Assembly: GCF_000428785.1 (NCBI RefSeq)
Contig: NZ_KE386800.1
Span: 6,056-62,258 of the forward strand
Direction: 5' to 3'
Length of the DNA stretch: 56,203 nt
From: Conchiformibius kuhniae DSM 17694
Lineage (GTDB): Bacteria; Pseudomonadota; Gammaproteobacteria; Burkholderiales; Neisseriaceae
Shown here in pieces: positions 16,880 to 25,582 of this stretch. Position 1 is the stretch's first letter; each line of letters begins with the position of its first letter. The position numbers and the translations under genes were made by a program. The notes under the pieces are model-generated. The model was not told the origin of the DNA. It ran no database searches and worked only from the letters and a program-made list of their open reading frames with translations.

Positions 16880-18937
16880 TTAAGTTTGCAAATAGGCTTC
16901 GCGGCTGCCCAGCCAACGCGCCAAATGCGCGGCAACGGCTTCGGGGTGGCGGGCGAGCAGTTCGCAAGCGGCTTGGCGGGCGGCTTCGAGCAGGTGCAAA
17001 TCGCTGTCCAAATCGGCAAAACGCAGCATCGGCGCACCGCTTTGCCGTGCGCCCAAAAATTCGCCCGGCCCGCGTATCTGCAAATCTTGACGGGCAATTT
17101 CAAAACCGTCCGTGTGTTGGTAAATCACTTTCAAACGTGCTTTGGCAACTTCGCCCAAAGGCTCGGCAAACAACAGCACGCAGGTGCTGTGCGCTGCGCC
17201 GCGCCCCACGCGCCCGCGCAGTTGGTGCAGTTGCGACAAGCCCATGCGCTCGGCGTGTTCAATCACCATCAGCGCGGCATTGGGCACGTCCACGCCCACT
17301 TCAATCACGGTGGTCGCCACCAAAACATCGGTTTTCCCCGCCGCAAACGCCGCCATCACCGCCGCTTTTTCCGCCGCTTTCATGCGCCCGTGTATCAGGG
17401 CGATGTTTAATGCGGGCAATGCGGCTTGCAAACGGGCGTGGGTTTCGGTGGCGGTTTGCAGTTGCAGGGCTTCGCTTTCCTCAATCAGGGGGCAGACCCA
17501 ATATGCCTGCCGTCCGTGTTGGCAGGCGTGCAGCACCATGCCTTCCACTTCGCTGCGGCGCCGGCAGTTCACCAGCTTGGTGCGTACGGGCGTGCGGCCG
17601 GGCGGCAGTTCGTCAATCACGGACACGTCCAAATCCGCCAAAAAGCTCATTGCCAAGGTGCGCGGAATGGGGGTGGCGGACATCATCAGTTGGTGCACGT
17701 TGTCGCCCTTGTCGTTCAGCGACAGGCGTTGTGCCACGCCGAAACGGTGTTGTTCGTCCACAATCGCCAAGCCCAAGTCGCAAAAAACCATGTCGTTTTG
17801 AAACAGGGCGTGCGTGCCGACCGCCACGCGGATGCTGCCGTCTGCCAAGCCCGCTTTGGCGGCGTCTTTGGCTTTTTTGCGGGTGCGCCCCGACAGCAGC
17901 ACGGTGTTGATGCCCAAAGGCGCAAACCAACGGTGGAATTTGTGGTAGTGCTGTTCGGCAAGGATTTCGGTGGGCGCCATCACCGCCACTTGCACGGTGT
18001 CGCCCGCTTCCAGTGCCGTCAGTGCCGCCAGTGCCGCGACAACGGTTTTGCCACTGCCGACATCGCCCTGAAGCAGTCGCCGCATCGGACGCGCCTGTGC
18101 CAAATCGTTGCGGATTTCGGCGCACACGCGCTGTTGGGCGGGGGTGAGCGCGAAGGGCAGTGCCGCCGCAAAGGGCTTGCCGAACGCGCCGTTGCCGTGC
18201 AAGGGGCGGGCGCGGGACTGTTCGCGGGCGTGCCGTGCCAAGCGCATGGACAGTTGTTGTGCCAGCAGTTCGTCAAATTTCAAACGTTGGCGCGGGGGAA
18301 ATGCGGGGTCGGTCAGCAGGTGCGGGGCGGTGTCGGGGGCGGGACGGTGCAGCCGCTCCAGCGTTTGCCGCAGGGGGGGGAGCTTGAGTTGTGCCAACAG
18401 GGCTTCGGGCAGCACTTCGCCGTCGTCGATGCGGGCGCGGGCGGCGGCAATCACGCGGCGCAGGGTCGGCTGCGCCAGCCCCGCCACAGTGGGATAAACG
18501 GGGGTGAGCGATTCGGCGAGCGGGGCATCGGTATCGGTGCGGATTTTCGGGTGAATCATTTCCGCACCGAAAAAACCGTGTTTGATTTCGCCGATGGCGC
18601 GCACCGTTTGCCCCGCCGCCAATTGGCGGACAAGGTTGGGATAAAAATGCAAAAAGCGCAGATTGATTTCGCCGCCGCTTGCGTCCCGAATGCGGGCGAG
18701 CAACTGCTTGCGCGGTTGGAACAGGATTTCGCAGTGCGCCACCGTGCCTTGCACTTGGCAGGGCGTGTTGAAGGGCGCATCGGCGATGGCGGTGATGCGG
18801 GTTTCGTCCTCATAGCGCAAGGGCAGGTGCAGCGCTGCGTCCCACACGGTGTGCAGATGCAGTTTTTCCAGCTTTTTGGCAAGGGCTTCGCCGACATCGG
18901 GCAGGTCGCGGACGGAAACGGGGGCAGAAGCGGGCAT
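16880..18937 (-). CDS. recG: ATP-dependent DNA helicase RecG
   Basis: A 685-residue branch-migrating helicase for stalled forks and Holliday junctions. The N-terminal wedge/OB region covers about 1-220. Motif I is GDVGSGKT near residue 294, motif II DEQHRFG near 395, and motif III MSATPIPRTL follows. The C-terminal helicase lobe includes LHQLRGRVGRG near residue 577, and the TRG region has FLGARQSGAP near 640. Length matches the family. A G8 run on the plus strand (18373-18380) falls inside the reading frame. Confidence 0.95.
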   Translation of the reverse strand: MPASAPVSVRDLPDVGEALAKKLEKLHLHTVWDAALHLPLRYEDETRITAIADAPFNTPCQVQGTVAHCEILFQPRKQLLARIRDASGGEINLRFLHFYPNLVRQLAAGQTVRAIGEIKHGFFGAEMIHPKIRTDTDAPLAESLTPVYPTVAGLAQPTLRRVIAAARARIDDGEVLPEALLAQLKLPPLRQTLERLHRPAPDTAPHLLTDPAFPPRQRLKFDELLAQQLSMRLARHAREQSRARPLHGNGAFGKPFAAALPFALTPAQQRVCAEIRNDLAQARPMRRLLQGDVGSGKTVVAALAALTALEAGDTVQVAVMAPTEILAEQHYHKFHRWFAPLGINTVLLSGRTRKKAKDAAKAGLADGSIRVAVGTHALFQNDMVFCDLGLAIVDEQHRFGVAQRLSLNDKGDNVHQLMMSATPIPRTLAMSFLADLDVSVIDELPPGRTPVRTKLVNCRRRSEVEGMVLHACQHGRQAYWVCPLIEESEALQLQTATETHARLQAALPALNIALIHGRMKAAEKAAVMAAFAAGKTDVLVATTVIEVGVDVPNAALMVIEHAERMGLSQLHQLRGRVGRGAAHSTCVLLFAEPLGEVAKARLKVIYQHTDGFEIARQDLQIRGPGEFLGARQSGAPMLRFADLDSDLHLLEAARQAACELLARHPEAVAAHLARWLGSREAYLQT

Positions 18938-19011
18938 CGGAAATCCTTTTCGGGCGAATCGTGCGTTTTTACTATATCATATGCGCCTTTTGTCCGTGCG
19001 GAAACGGAAAA

Positions 19012-19416
19012 ATGGAATTGACCACCGCTTTGGGGGCGTTGTTTGTGTCGGCGTTTGCATCGGCAACGGTGCTGCCCGGCACATCGGAAGCGGCGTTGGC
19101 GGGGCTGCTGCACCATTACCCGCACGCAAGGCTGTGGGCGTGGCTGGCGGCAGGCACGGGCAACACGCTCGGTTCGCTGGTGTCGTATGCGATGGGGCGG
19201 ATGCTGCCCGAACGCATCGCCGCCGTTCCCGACACGGTGCGGGCGCGTTTGGCGCGCTGGGGCAAATGGTCGCTGCTGCTGGCGTGGCTGCCGGTGTTGG
19301 GCGATGCCCTGCCTTTGGCGGCGGGGTGCTTGCGCTGGCGGGTGCTGCCGTGCGCCTTGCTGTTGGCAGTGGGGAAATTTGCCCGCTACGCGCCGGTGGT
19401 TTGGCTGCTGGCTTAG
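19012..19416 (+). CDS. YqaA-like DedA-superfamily membrane protein
   Basis: A 134-residue inner-membrane protein. It starts MELTTALGALFVSAFASATVLPG and has three to four hydrophobic segments. The conserved pattern (S-A-F-x-x-A-T-x-L-P-G-x-S-E, then GNTLGSLVSYAMGR and RWGKWSLLLAWLPVLGDALP) matches YqaA proteins. These belong to the SNARE-associated/DedA group, thought to move lipids or act in envelope homeostasis. It is divergent from recG with a 74-base gap, where TATATCATATG may hold the promoter. Confidence 0.8.
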   Translation: MELTTALGALFVSAFASATVLPGTSEAALAGLLHHYPHARLWAWLAAGTGNTLGSLVSYAMGRMLPERIAAVPDTVRARLARWGKWSLLLAWLPVLGDALPLAAGCLRWRVLPCALLLAVGKFARYAPVVWLLA

Positions 19417-19500
19417 GGTGCGTCATTATTTAAATTTTTCTCATGAAAATCAGAAAAATATAGAAATGCCGTCATGCCCGCGCAACGCCGAATCCGCTTC
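19414..19500. repeat. Family A left half
   Basis: TTAGGGTGCGTCATTATTTAAATTTT begins at the preceding stop codon, and a dRS3-like arm remnant (CGTCATGCCCGCGCAACGC) ends near 19490. The right half is missing. Confidence 0.6.
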
Positions 19501-19522
19501 CAATCAAACGAAAGGTAGAAAA

Positions 19523-19936
19523 ATGTATTTGTGGCTCAAAGCCCTGCATCTGTTTTTTTTGGTGTCTTGGTTTGCCGGACTGTTTTACCTGCCGCGCATC
19601 TTCGTCAATCTGGCGATGGCAGCGCAGCCCGATGAACGCGCCCGACTGTTGCTGATGGCGCAAAAATTGTTTAAATTCATGACGCCTTGGGGCGTGGGGG
19701 CATTGCTGTGCGGGCTGGCGATGCCTTTGGTGTCGGGCGCGTGGGCGGGCTGGCTGCACGGCAAAATCACTTTGGGCGTGCTGCTGGCGGGTTACCACAT
19801 TTGGTGCGGACGTTTGCTGCGCGGCTTTGCGGCGGGGACGAACCGCCGTTCGCACAGATGGTTTCGCATATTCAACGAATTGCCCGTATTCATACTGATG
19901 GCTGCCGTGTATTTGGCAGTATTCAAACCGTTTTGA
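19523..19936 (+). CDS. hemJ: Protoporphyrinogen oxidase HemJ (UPF0093)
   Basis: A 137-residue membrane protein. LWLKALHLFFLVSWFAGLFY carries the conserved histidine of the family. Further segments are LPRIFVN, KFMTPWGVGALLCGLAMPL, HGKITLGVLLAGYHIWCGRL and RIFNELPVFILMAAVYLAVF. HemJ oxidises protoporphyrinogen IX in haem synthesis in bacteria lacking HemG/HemY. The start is set by the ATG after GAAAGGTAGAAAA and by the family N-terminus. Confidence 0.88.
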   Translation: MYLWLKALHLFFLVSWFAGLFYLPRIFVNLAMAAQPDERARLLLMAQKLFKFMTPWGVGALLCGLAMPLVSGAWAGWLHGKITLGVLLAGYHIWCGRLLRGFAAGTNRRSHRWFRIFNELPVFILMAAVYLAVFKPF

Positions 19937-19952
19937 CGCAGGAACACCCATC

Positions 19953-20429
19953 ATGCCGAATCTGGAAATTGAAAGACGGTTTTTATTGGCAAACGACGAC
20001 TGGCGCACCGCAGCAGGTGCGTCGCAGCGTTTGGAACAAGGCTATTTGAGCGTGGACAAGGAACGCACCGTGCGGGTACGCATTGTCGGCGCACAGGCGT
20101 GGCTGACCCTGAAAGGCTATGTGTCCGACATCAGCCGCAGCGAATTCGAATACCCCATTCCCCCTGCCGATGCGCGGCACATCATGCGTACCATGTGTCC
20201 TTTCGTGTTGGTGAAGCACCGTTACCGCGTGCCCTACGAAGGCTCGGTGTACGAAATCGACGAATTTTTCGGCGACAACGCCCCTTTGGTGGTGGCGGAG
20301 CTGGAGCTGCCCGCCGAAGACGCACCGTTTGCGCGACCTGCGTGGCTGGGGCGCGAAATCACTTCGGACGGGCGTTTTACCAATGCCTATTTGAGCCGCC
20401 ACCCCTACGGCACTTGGGCGGCGAAATAA
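19953..20429 (+). CDS. CYTH-domain triphosphatase
   Basis: A 158-residue protein. It begins MPNLEIERRFLL, which holds the ExExR-type metal/phosphate signature of triphosphate tunnel enzymes. Alternating charged strands follow: RTVRVRIVG, AWLTLKG, FEYPIP, VLVKHRYRVPY, YEIDEFFG, VVAELELP. These bacterial proteins hydrolyse inorganic tripolyphosphate in vitro. It follows hemJ by 16 bases and is probably co-transcribed. Confidence 0.88.
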   Translation: MPNLEIERRFLLANDDWRTAAGASQRLEQGYLSVDKERTVRVRIVGAQAWLTLKGYVSDISRSEFEYPIPPADARHIMRTMCPFVLVKHRYRVPYEGSVYEIDEFFGDNAPLVVAELELPAEDAPFARPAWLGREITSDGRFTNAYLSRHPYGTWAAK

Positions 20430-20487
20430 TCCAAGCGCGGATTTTTTTGTTAGAATCGCGCCTTTGCGATGATGGCGTGGAACTGCG

Positions 20488-22653
20488 ATGTTGCTGTATT
20501 TCCGTTATAACCGTTTGTGGTTGAAAATCTTATTGGTGCTGCTGCTTTTGGCGGGGCTGCTGCTGGGCGGGGCGTATGCGGTGCTGTACCGTGTGTCGTC
20601 CTATGAAGCCCTGCAGCAGCAGGCAAATGCGGCACTGCACGGCACGCAGCGCAAAATCAGTTTTGATGCCGACATCGGGCGCACGCTGTTTCCGCGTCCG
20701 ACCATCGTCCTGCACCATTTCAGCCTGACCGAACCGGACGGGCAAACCCCCGTCGTCCGTGCCAAAGAAATGCGCGTGGGCTTGGCATGGGCAAGCCTGC
20801 TGGGCAAGGCGCAGGTGGAAAAGCTGGTGTTGGCGGACGTGGCGGCGTTTGTGGCGCGAAACGATGACGGACGCTGGAATTTTGCCGATTTGCTCGACCG
20901 CCCGTCTGAGGGTACGCCCGACATCAACCGCGTCCACATCAGCAACGGCAATCTGATGATACAGGCGTTTGACCGCCAATTGGAGCTGAAGCACATCGAA
21001 TACAGGCAGTCGCGCCAAAGTGCCGAGCGTTTTCCCTACACCCTGCGGGCGCAAGCCGTGCATCCGGCGTGGGAGCAACTGGAGCTGTCGGCGCGGGGGC
21101 AGGCGGTGTTCGAGCGCGGCGTGTTCGGTTTGCCCGACGTGCTGGTGCAGTTTGACGGCATGGAAAACAAGGAAAGCTTTTCGGGCAGTTTGTCGGGAAA
21201 AATGCGCTTTCCCAACCGCATTTTGCACGCCGAGCAGGGCAAGCTGATTGTGCGCAGCAACCGCTTTGCCAGCCACACCGATTTGAACATCGGGCGCGTG
21301 TTCCAGCAAAACGGCTACTTGCAAATCAACGACATCAACAGCGTGTTTACCGGCAGCGACGAGCAGCGCCGTTACAACGGCACGGTGGCGGTGAAACAGG
21401 CGCAGTTGGCAAGCGACCGTTTGACCGTGCCGGATTTGGTGGCAGACGTGTCGGCGCAGGCTTCGGGCAGCGAGCGCATTCATCTGAACATCAAGGGCGC
21501 GGCAAATTGGCAGCAGCAACAGGGCTTTGCCATGCCCGATTTCAAATTGTCCACCCGTCAGGAGCAGGCGGGCGGTTTGCCGCGCTTTATTTCCGAATGG
21601 TCGGGCGCGCTGGCGGTGCAGGGCGTGCAGGACTGGCAAATCAAGGCGCAAGGCGCGTTCGACCGCCACCCCGCCATGCTGGAGCTCAAGCGCGACAACG
21701 ACAATATTGACGGACAAATCGAGTTGGCGAAGCTGAATTTGGGCAATTACCTCGACAACATCAGCCGTCATGCCGAAAGCCCTTATCCGGCGTGGTTGAA
21801 AGACCGTTTGAAAACCGATATTCTGATTACCGTCAATGCGTTAAACCTGCCCGGATTGGAGGTGTTCAACATCCGCACGGTGTTGAAGGCAGACGAGGCG
21901 CAAATGCAGTTTTCGCCTTTGATTGCCGATTTGTACAGCGGACACGCCGAAGGCAGCTTGAGCATCAGCAACAGCCAACCCACGCAATACACTTTGAAGC
22001 AAAAAGCGGAAGACGTGCAAATCCGCCCGTTGATGCAGGATTTGTTCCGCAACGGCAGCATTAGCGGTAAGGGTCGCGCCGATTTGAACTTTACCACCAG
22101 TGGCAGCACCCGCCGCGAATTGACGGAAAATTTGTCGGGTTTGTTGAGCATCAACGTGGAAAACGGCTATTGGCACGGCATCAGCATCCGTGAGCTGATG
22201 AAGGCGGCAACCGCCGATGATGCGGCAGAAGACGGCACGTTGAGCATCGGTGATGACGACACCAAGCGTTCCACGCCGTTTTCCGCCTTCGAGCTGAAAG
22301 CGAAAATTGAGAACGGCATCAGCAAGCACCGTACGGACGGCACGTTTACCGCCCCCGCCGTCCGCATGACGGGCAAGGGCGAAACCAATCTGTATAGCGG
22401 CATGATGAGCGAGGATTTGAGCATTGTCAGCAATAACGGGCGCGATACTTTGCCCCTGCGTTTGTCGGGCAGCATGGACAATCCGTCCGTCAGCCTGAAT
22501 TACAACAAAATCACATCGGGCTTGAACACGCCCAAAGAAAAGCAGCAGGCGGTTACCGGCGCATTGAAAAAGCAGTGGGAGTGGATTAAGGAGCAAAACC
22601 GCAAAAAACAGCAGGAAGCGCAACAGACCGCTTCGGAAACGGCGCAGCCCTGA
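20488..22653 (+). CDS. AsmA-family protein
   Basis: A 721-residue protein with one N-terminal membrane anchor (about 10-35) and a large periplasmic region. The N-terminal domain pattern (AADIGRTLFPRPTIVLHHFSL-like, with ISFDADIG before it) and the C-terminal domain (SGKGRADLNFTTSG, LSGLLSINVENGYWHGISI, TDGTFTAPAVRMTGKGE) match AsmA. AsmA-like proteins are thought to form hydrophobic grooves that carry phospholipids to the outer membrane. The C-terminus ends with a charged helical tail. It stands alone between the CYTH gene and pheS. Confidence 0.85.
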   Translation: MLLYFRYNRLWLKILLVLLLLAGLLLGGAYAVLYRVSSYEALQQQANAALHGTQRKISFDADIGRTLFPRPTIVLHHFSLTEPDGQTPVVRAKEMRVGLAWASLLGKAQVEKLVLADVAAFVARNDDGRWNFADLLDRPSEGTPDINRVHISNGNLMIQAFDRQLELKHIEYRQSRQSAERFPYTLRAQAVHPAWEQLELSARGQAVFERGVFGLPDVLVQFDGMENKESFSGSLSGKMRFPNRILHAEQGKLIVRSNRFASHTDLNIGRVFQQNGYLQINDINSVFTGSDEQRRYNGTVAVKQAQLASDRLTVPDLVADVSAQASGSERIHLNIKGAANWQQQQGFAMPDFKLSTRQEQAGGLPRFISEWSGALAVQGVQDWQIKAQGAFDRHPAMLELKRDNDNIDGQIELAKLNLGNYLDNISRHAESPYPAWLKDRLKTDILITVNALNLPGLEVFNIRTVLKADEAQMQFSPLIADLYSGHAEGSLSISNSQPTQYTLKQKAEDVQIRPLMQDLFRNGSISGKGRADLNFTTSGSTRRELTENLSGLLSINVENGYWHGISIRELMKAATADDAAEDGTLSIGDDDTKRSTPFSAFELKAKIENGISKHRTDGTFTAPAVRMTGKGETNLYSGMMSEDLSIVSNNGRDTLPLRLSGSMDNPSVSLNYNKITSGLNTPKEKQQAVTGALKKQWEWIKEQNRKKQQEAQQTASETAQP

Positions 22654-22775
22654 TTCGACTTCTGCCGCCAGCCGTGCCGGACACCGATTCGGCACGGTTT
22701 TTCGTGTGCCCAAGCGACCATAAACACGGTTTTTGCGCTAGAATACGCCGTTTTGCCGACCTTTTTAGTTTTGCC

Positions 22776-23771
22776 ATGAACCACAACGCCCAAACCATCA
22801 CCGACACCGGCATCGCCGCCGTTTGCGCCGCCGCCGACCACCAAGCCCTCGAACAAGTCAAAGCCCAATATCTCGGCAAAAGCGGCGAACTCAACCTGCT
22901 GCTGAAACAACTCGGCCAAATGCCGCCCGAAGAACGCAAAACCGTAGGCGCGTTTATCAACGAATGCAAAACCCGCTTTCAGACAGCCTACCAAAACCGC
23001 CGCGATGCGCTGGACGAAGCCAAACTGCAAGCGCGTTTGGCGGCGGAGGCTTTGGACGTGAGCCTGCCCGCACGCGAACGCGGCGAAGGCGGTTTGCACC
23101 CCGTAACGCTCACTTTGCAGCGCGTGGTGGAGCTGTTTCACGGCATGGGTTTTGACGTGGCGGACGGCCCCGAAATCGAAGACGACTTCCACAATTTCCA
23201 AGCCCTGAACATTCCGCAAAACCATCCCGCCCGCGCCATGCAGGACACCTTTTATGTGGAAAACGGCGATGTTTTGCGCACCCACACGTCGCCGATTCAA
23301 ATTCGCTACATGCTGGACAAAAAACAGCCGCCGATTCGCATCATCGCGCCCGGCCGCGTGTACCGCGTGGACAGCGATGCCACCCATTCGCCGATGTTCC
23401 ATCAGGCGGAAGGCTTGTGGGTGGAACAAGGCGTGAGTTTCGCCGACCTGAAAGCCGTGTTCACCGAATTTATCCGCCGCTTTTTTGAACGCGATGATTT
23501 GCAAGTGCGTTTCCGCCCCTCGTTTTTCCCGTTTACCGAGCCTTCCGCCGAGATTGACATTATGGCGGACAACGGCAAATGGCTGGAAGTGGGCGGCTGC
23601 GGCATGGTGCATCCCAATGTTTTGCAAAATGTGAACATTGACCCCGAACAATACACCGGTTTCGCATTCGGCATCGGGTTGGACAGATTCGCCATGCTGC
23701 GCTACGGCGTGAACGACTTGCGCCTGTTTTTTGAGAACGATTTGGGGTTTTTGCAGCAATTTCAAAAATAA
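22776..23771 (+). CDS. pheS: Phenylalanine--tRNA ligase alpha subunit
   Basis: A 331-residue class II synthetase subunit. The N-terminal coiled region (1-85) is followed by motif 1 (GFDVADGPEIEDDFHNF), motif 2 (RVYRVDSDATHSPMFHQ) and motif 3 (FGIGLDRFAMLRYG) near residue 298. I start at MNHNAQTITD, the family N-terminus, although the frame is open further upstream. pheT normally follows directly; here a 1.8-kb AT-rich cassette intervenes. Confidence 0.96.
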   Translation: MNHNAQTITDTGIAAVCAAADHQALEQVKAQYLGKSGELNLLLKQLGQMPPEERKTVGAFINECKTRFQTAYQNRRDALDEAKLQARLAAEALDVSLPARERGEGGLHPVTLTLQRVVELFHGMGFDVADGPEIEDDFHNFQALNIPQNHPARAMQDTFYVENGDVLRTHTSPIQIRYMLDKKQPPIRIIAPGRVYRVDSDATHSPMFHQAEGLWVEQGVSFADLKAVFTEFIRRFFERDDLQVRFRPSFFPFTEPSAEIDIMADNGKWLEVGGCGMVHPNVLQNVNIDPEQYTGFAFGIGLDRFAMLRYGVNDLRLFFENDLGFLQQFQK

Positions 23772-23778
23772 ACCGTTT

Positions 23779-23790
23779 AGGCTACCTGAA
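23779..23790 (+). repeat. Variant uptake sequence AGGCTACCTGAA at the cassette edge
   Basis: The 12-mer differs by one base from the dominant local form and equals the Eikenella-type DUS as I recall it. It sits between the pheS stop and the cassette's first gene. Confidence 0.6.
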
Positions 23791-23811
23791 AATAATTGAA
23801 AGATAAATAAA

Positions 23812-24894
23812 ATGGCAAAGATTTTTTCACTAACAGTCAATGGTTATAAATCCATTCGAGAGTTGCAGAATTTTCAGTTTCATAATCTAAATGTTTTGAT
23901 TGGTGCAAACGGCGCTGGTAAAAGCAATTTTATTAGTCTGTTTCGTTTATTGTATGCGATATATGAACAACAATTGCAACTTTATGTGCAAAAACAAGGT
24001 GGTCCAGATGCTTTATTGCATTTCGGGAGAAAGGAAACAGAAAAAATTCATGCAGAATTTTATTTTAAAAATAATGGATATAAGTTTAATCTAATTCCTA
24101 CCAATGATAATAGACTAATTTTTGAGAAAGAAACTGCTTATTATAAAAACAATGCTCATCTTAAGAATTATGATAGAACTTTGGGCTACGGGCTCGAAGA
24201 ATCTAAATTAAAAGAAGCACAGGATACTTTTTCTCCTTATATTCGTAATGCTCTAAAAAACTGGCGTGTTTACCATTTCCACGATACCAGTGAAACCGCC
24301 AAAGTGAAACAAAAACACGCAAGCAATGATAATCTGACCTTTAAACCTGATGCCGCTAATTTGGCTGCTTATTTGCATCGTATTTATGCAGATTATCCAG
24401 ATGAATACAAACGGATTGTAGAAAATATTCGTCTTGTTTTACCATTTTTCCATGATTTTGTTCATCGTGATGGTGAGCCAGAAACAATAGAATTAGAGTG
24501 GACGCAAGTTGGCAAAACAGATACACCCTTAAAAGCGCATATGCTTTCAGACGGCAGTTTGCGATTTATTTGTTTAGTAACACTTTTATTACAACCGAGT
24601 AGCTTATTGCCTGATACGGTTTTAATTGATGAGCCTGAACTGGGGTTGCATCCTTATGCAATTACAGTTTTAGCCGATATTTTCAAACAAGTTACCGAAA
24701 CAAAACAATTAATTGTATCTACGCAATCCGTTGAATTGGTGAATGAATTTAACCCCGAAGATGTGGTGGTTGTGAATCAAAAAAATGGTGCTTCTACATT
24801 TGAACGTTTATCCCAAGAAAAACTTGCTAATTGGCTGGAAGATTATTCTTTGGGAGAGTTATGGAAACAAAATGTTTTCGGAGGACGTCCATAG
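23812..24894 (+). CDS. AAA ATPase of the OLD/RecF-like type (AAA_15/AAA_21)
   Basis: A 360-residue ABC-type ATPase. Walker A is GANGAGKS at residues 31-38. A signature-like region MLSDGSLRFICLV lies near 244. Walker B VLIDEPELGLHP is near 270, and a switch region LIVSTQSVELVNEF near 300. The middle (60-230) is helical and charged. No nuclease domain is fused to it; the partner gene overlaps by one base (TAGTG) and encodes a TOPRIM-like DUF4276 protein. Such pairs occur in anti-phage systems (compare PARIS, OLD and AbiL types). It is strongly AT-rich against pheS and pheT, a sign of transfer. Confidence 0.85.
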   Translation: MAKIFSLTVNGYKSIRELQNFQFHNLNVLIGANGAGKSNFISLFRLLYAIYEQQLQLYVQKQGGPDALLHFGRKETEKIHAEFYFKNNGYKFNLIPTNDNRLIFEKETAYYKNNAHLKNYDRTLGYGLEESKLKEAQDTFSPYIRNALKNWRVYHFHDTSETAKVKQKHASNDNLTFKPDAANLAAYLHRIYADYPDEYKRIVENIRLVLPFFHDFVHRDGEPETIELEWTQVGKTDTPLKAHMLSDGSLRFICLVTLLLQPSSLLPDTVLIDEPELGLHPYAITVLADIFKQVTETKQLIVSTQSVELVNEFNPEDVVVVNQKNGASTFERLSQEKLANWLEDYSLGELWKQNVFGGRP

Positions 24895-25571
24895 TGAAAA
24901 CTGTCATCGTACTGGTAGAAGGGCAGTCAGAAGAAACATTTATTCGGGATGTGGTTGCACCTGCTTTTCATCATCTGGAAATTTATCTTCAACCGCGCTG
25001 TATTCCTACTTCTAAAAGTAGCAAAGGTGGTGCAGTTACTTTTGAACGATTTATGCATCATGCACGAAATACTTTGAATGAACGACAAGATACTTATGTT
25101 ACAACTATGCTTGATTTATATGGATTAAATAAAGATTTCCCTAATTATCATGAAGCTTTATCATGTGTTGATATTTATCAAAAAGCTGAAACATTAGAAT
25201 TAGGTTTGGTGAATCAAGTTATTGAAACAATATCGTGTAGACCTGAACGATTTGTTCCTTATATTCAGCCTTATGAATTTGAAGGTTTGCTGTTCTCTAA
25301 TGTGGAAATACTAAGTCAGCAAGAACCTGATTGGGAATATTCTTTGCCAACTTTACAAGCTATCCGACAACAATTTGAAACACCTGAACATATCAATAAT
25401 AGCTATGATACAAAACCTTCTAAACGTTTAGAAGATTGCTTATCTCCTAAATATCGAAAAACACGACATGGTCCATTAATCGCCAAAGCAATTACATTAA
25501 GAATTATTGAGAATGAATGTTTACATTTTCATCAATGGATGAATAAATTAAGGCAATTACCCGATTTATAA
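24894..25571 (+). CDS. DUF4276 protein, TOPRIM-like partner of the ATPase
   Basis: A 225-residue protein with a GTG start; GGAGG at about 24880 gives a good ribosome-binding site and the start overlaps the ATPase stop. The N-terminus KTVIVLVEGQSEETFIRDVV has the glutamate-containing first strand of TOPRIM folds. TMLDLYGL near residue 66 gives the aspartate, and QPYEFEGLLFSN near 120 the next acidic motif. The C-terminus has KRLEDCLSPKYRKTRHGPLIAK. DUF4276 proteins are usually encoded beside ATPases. The likely role is a nuclease or RNA-cleaving effector, by inference only. Base composition is AT-rich like the ATPase gene. Confidence 0.8.
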   Translation: MKTVIVLVEGQSEETFIRDVVAPAFHHLEIYLQPRCIPTSKSSKGGAVTFERFMHHARNTLNERQDTYVTTMLDLYGLNKDFPNYHEALSCVDIYQKAETLELGLVNQVIETISCRPERFVPYIQPYEFEGLLFSNVEILSQQEPDWEYSLPTLQAIRQQFETPEHINNSYDTKPSKRLEDCLSPKYRKTRHGPLIAKAITLRIIENECLHFHQWMNKLRQLPDL

Positions 25572-25582
25572 AGAAAGTAATT

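Noticed and set aside
17426..19021. A 531-codon open frame antisense to recG
   Set aside because: It is histidine/glutamine/arginine-rich shadow sequence without domain features; recG is complete.
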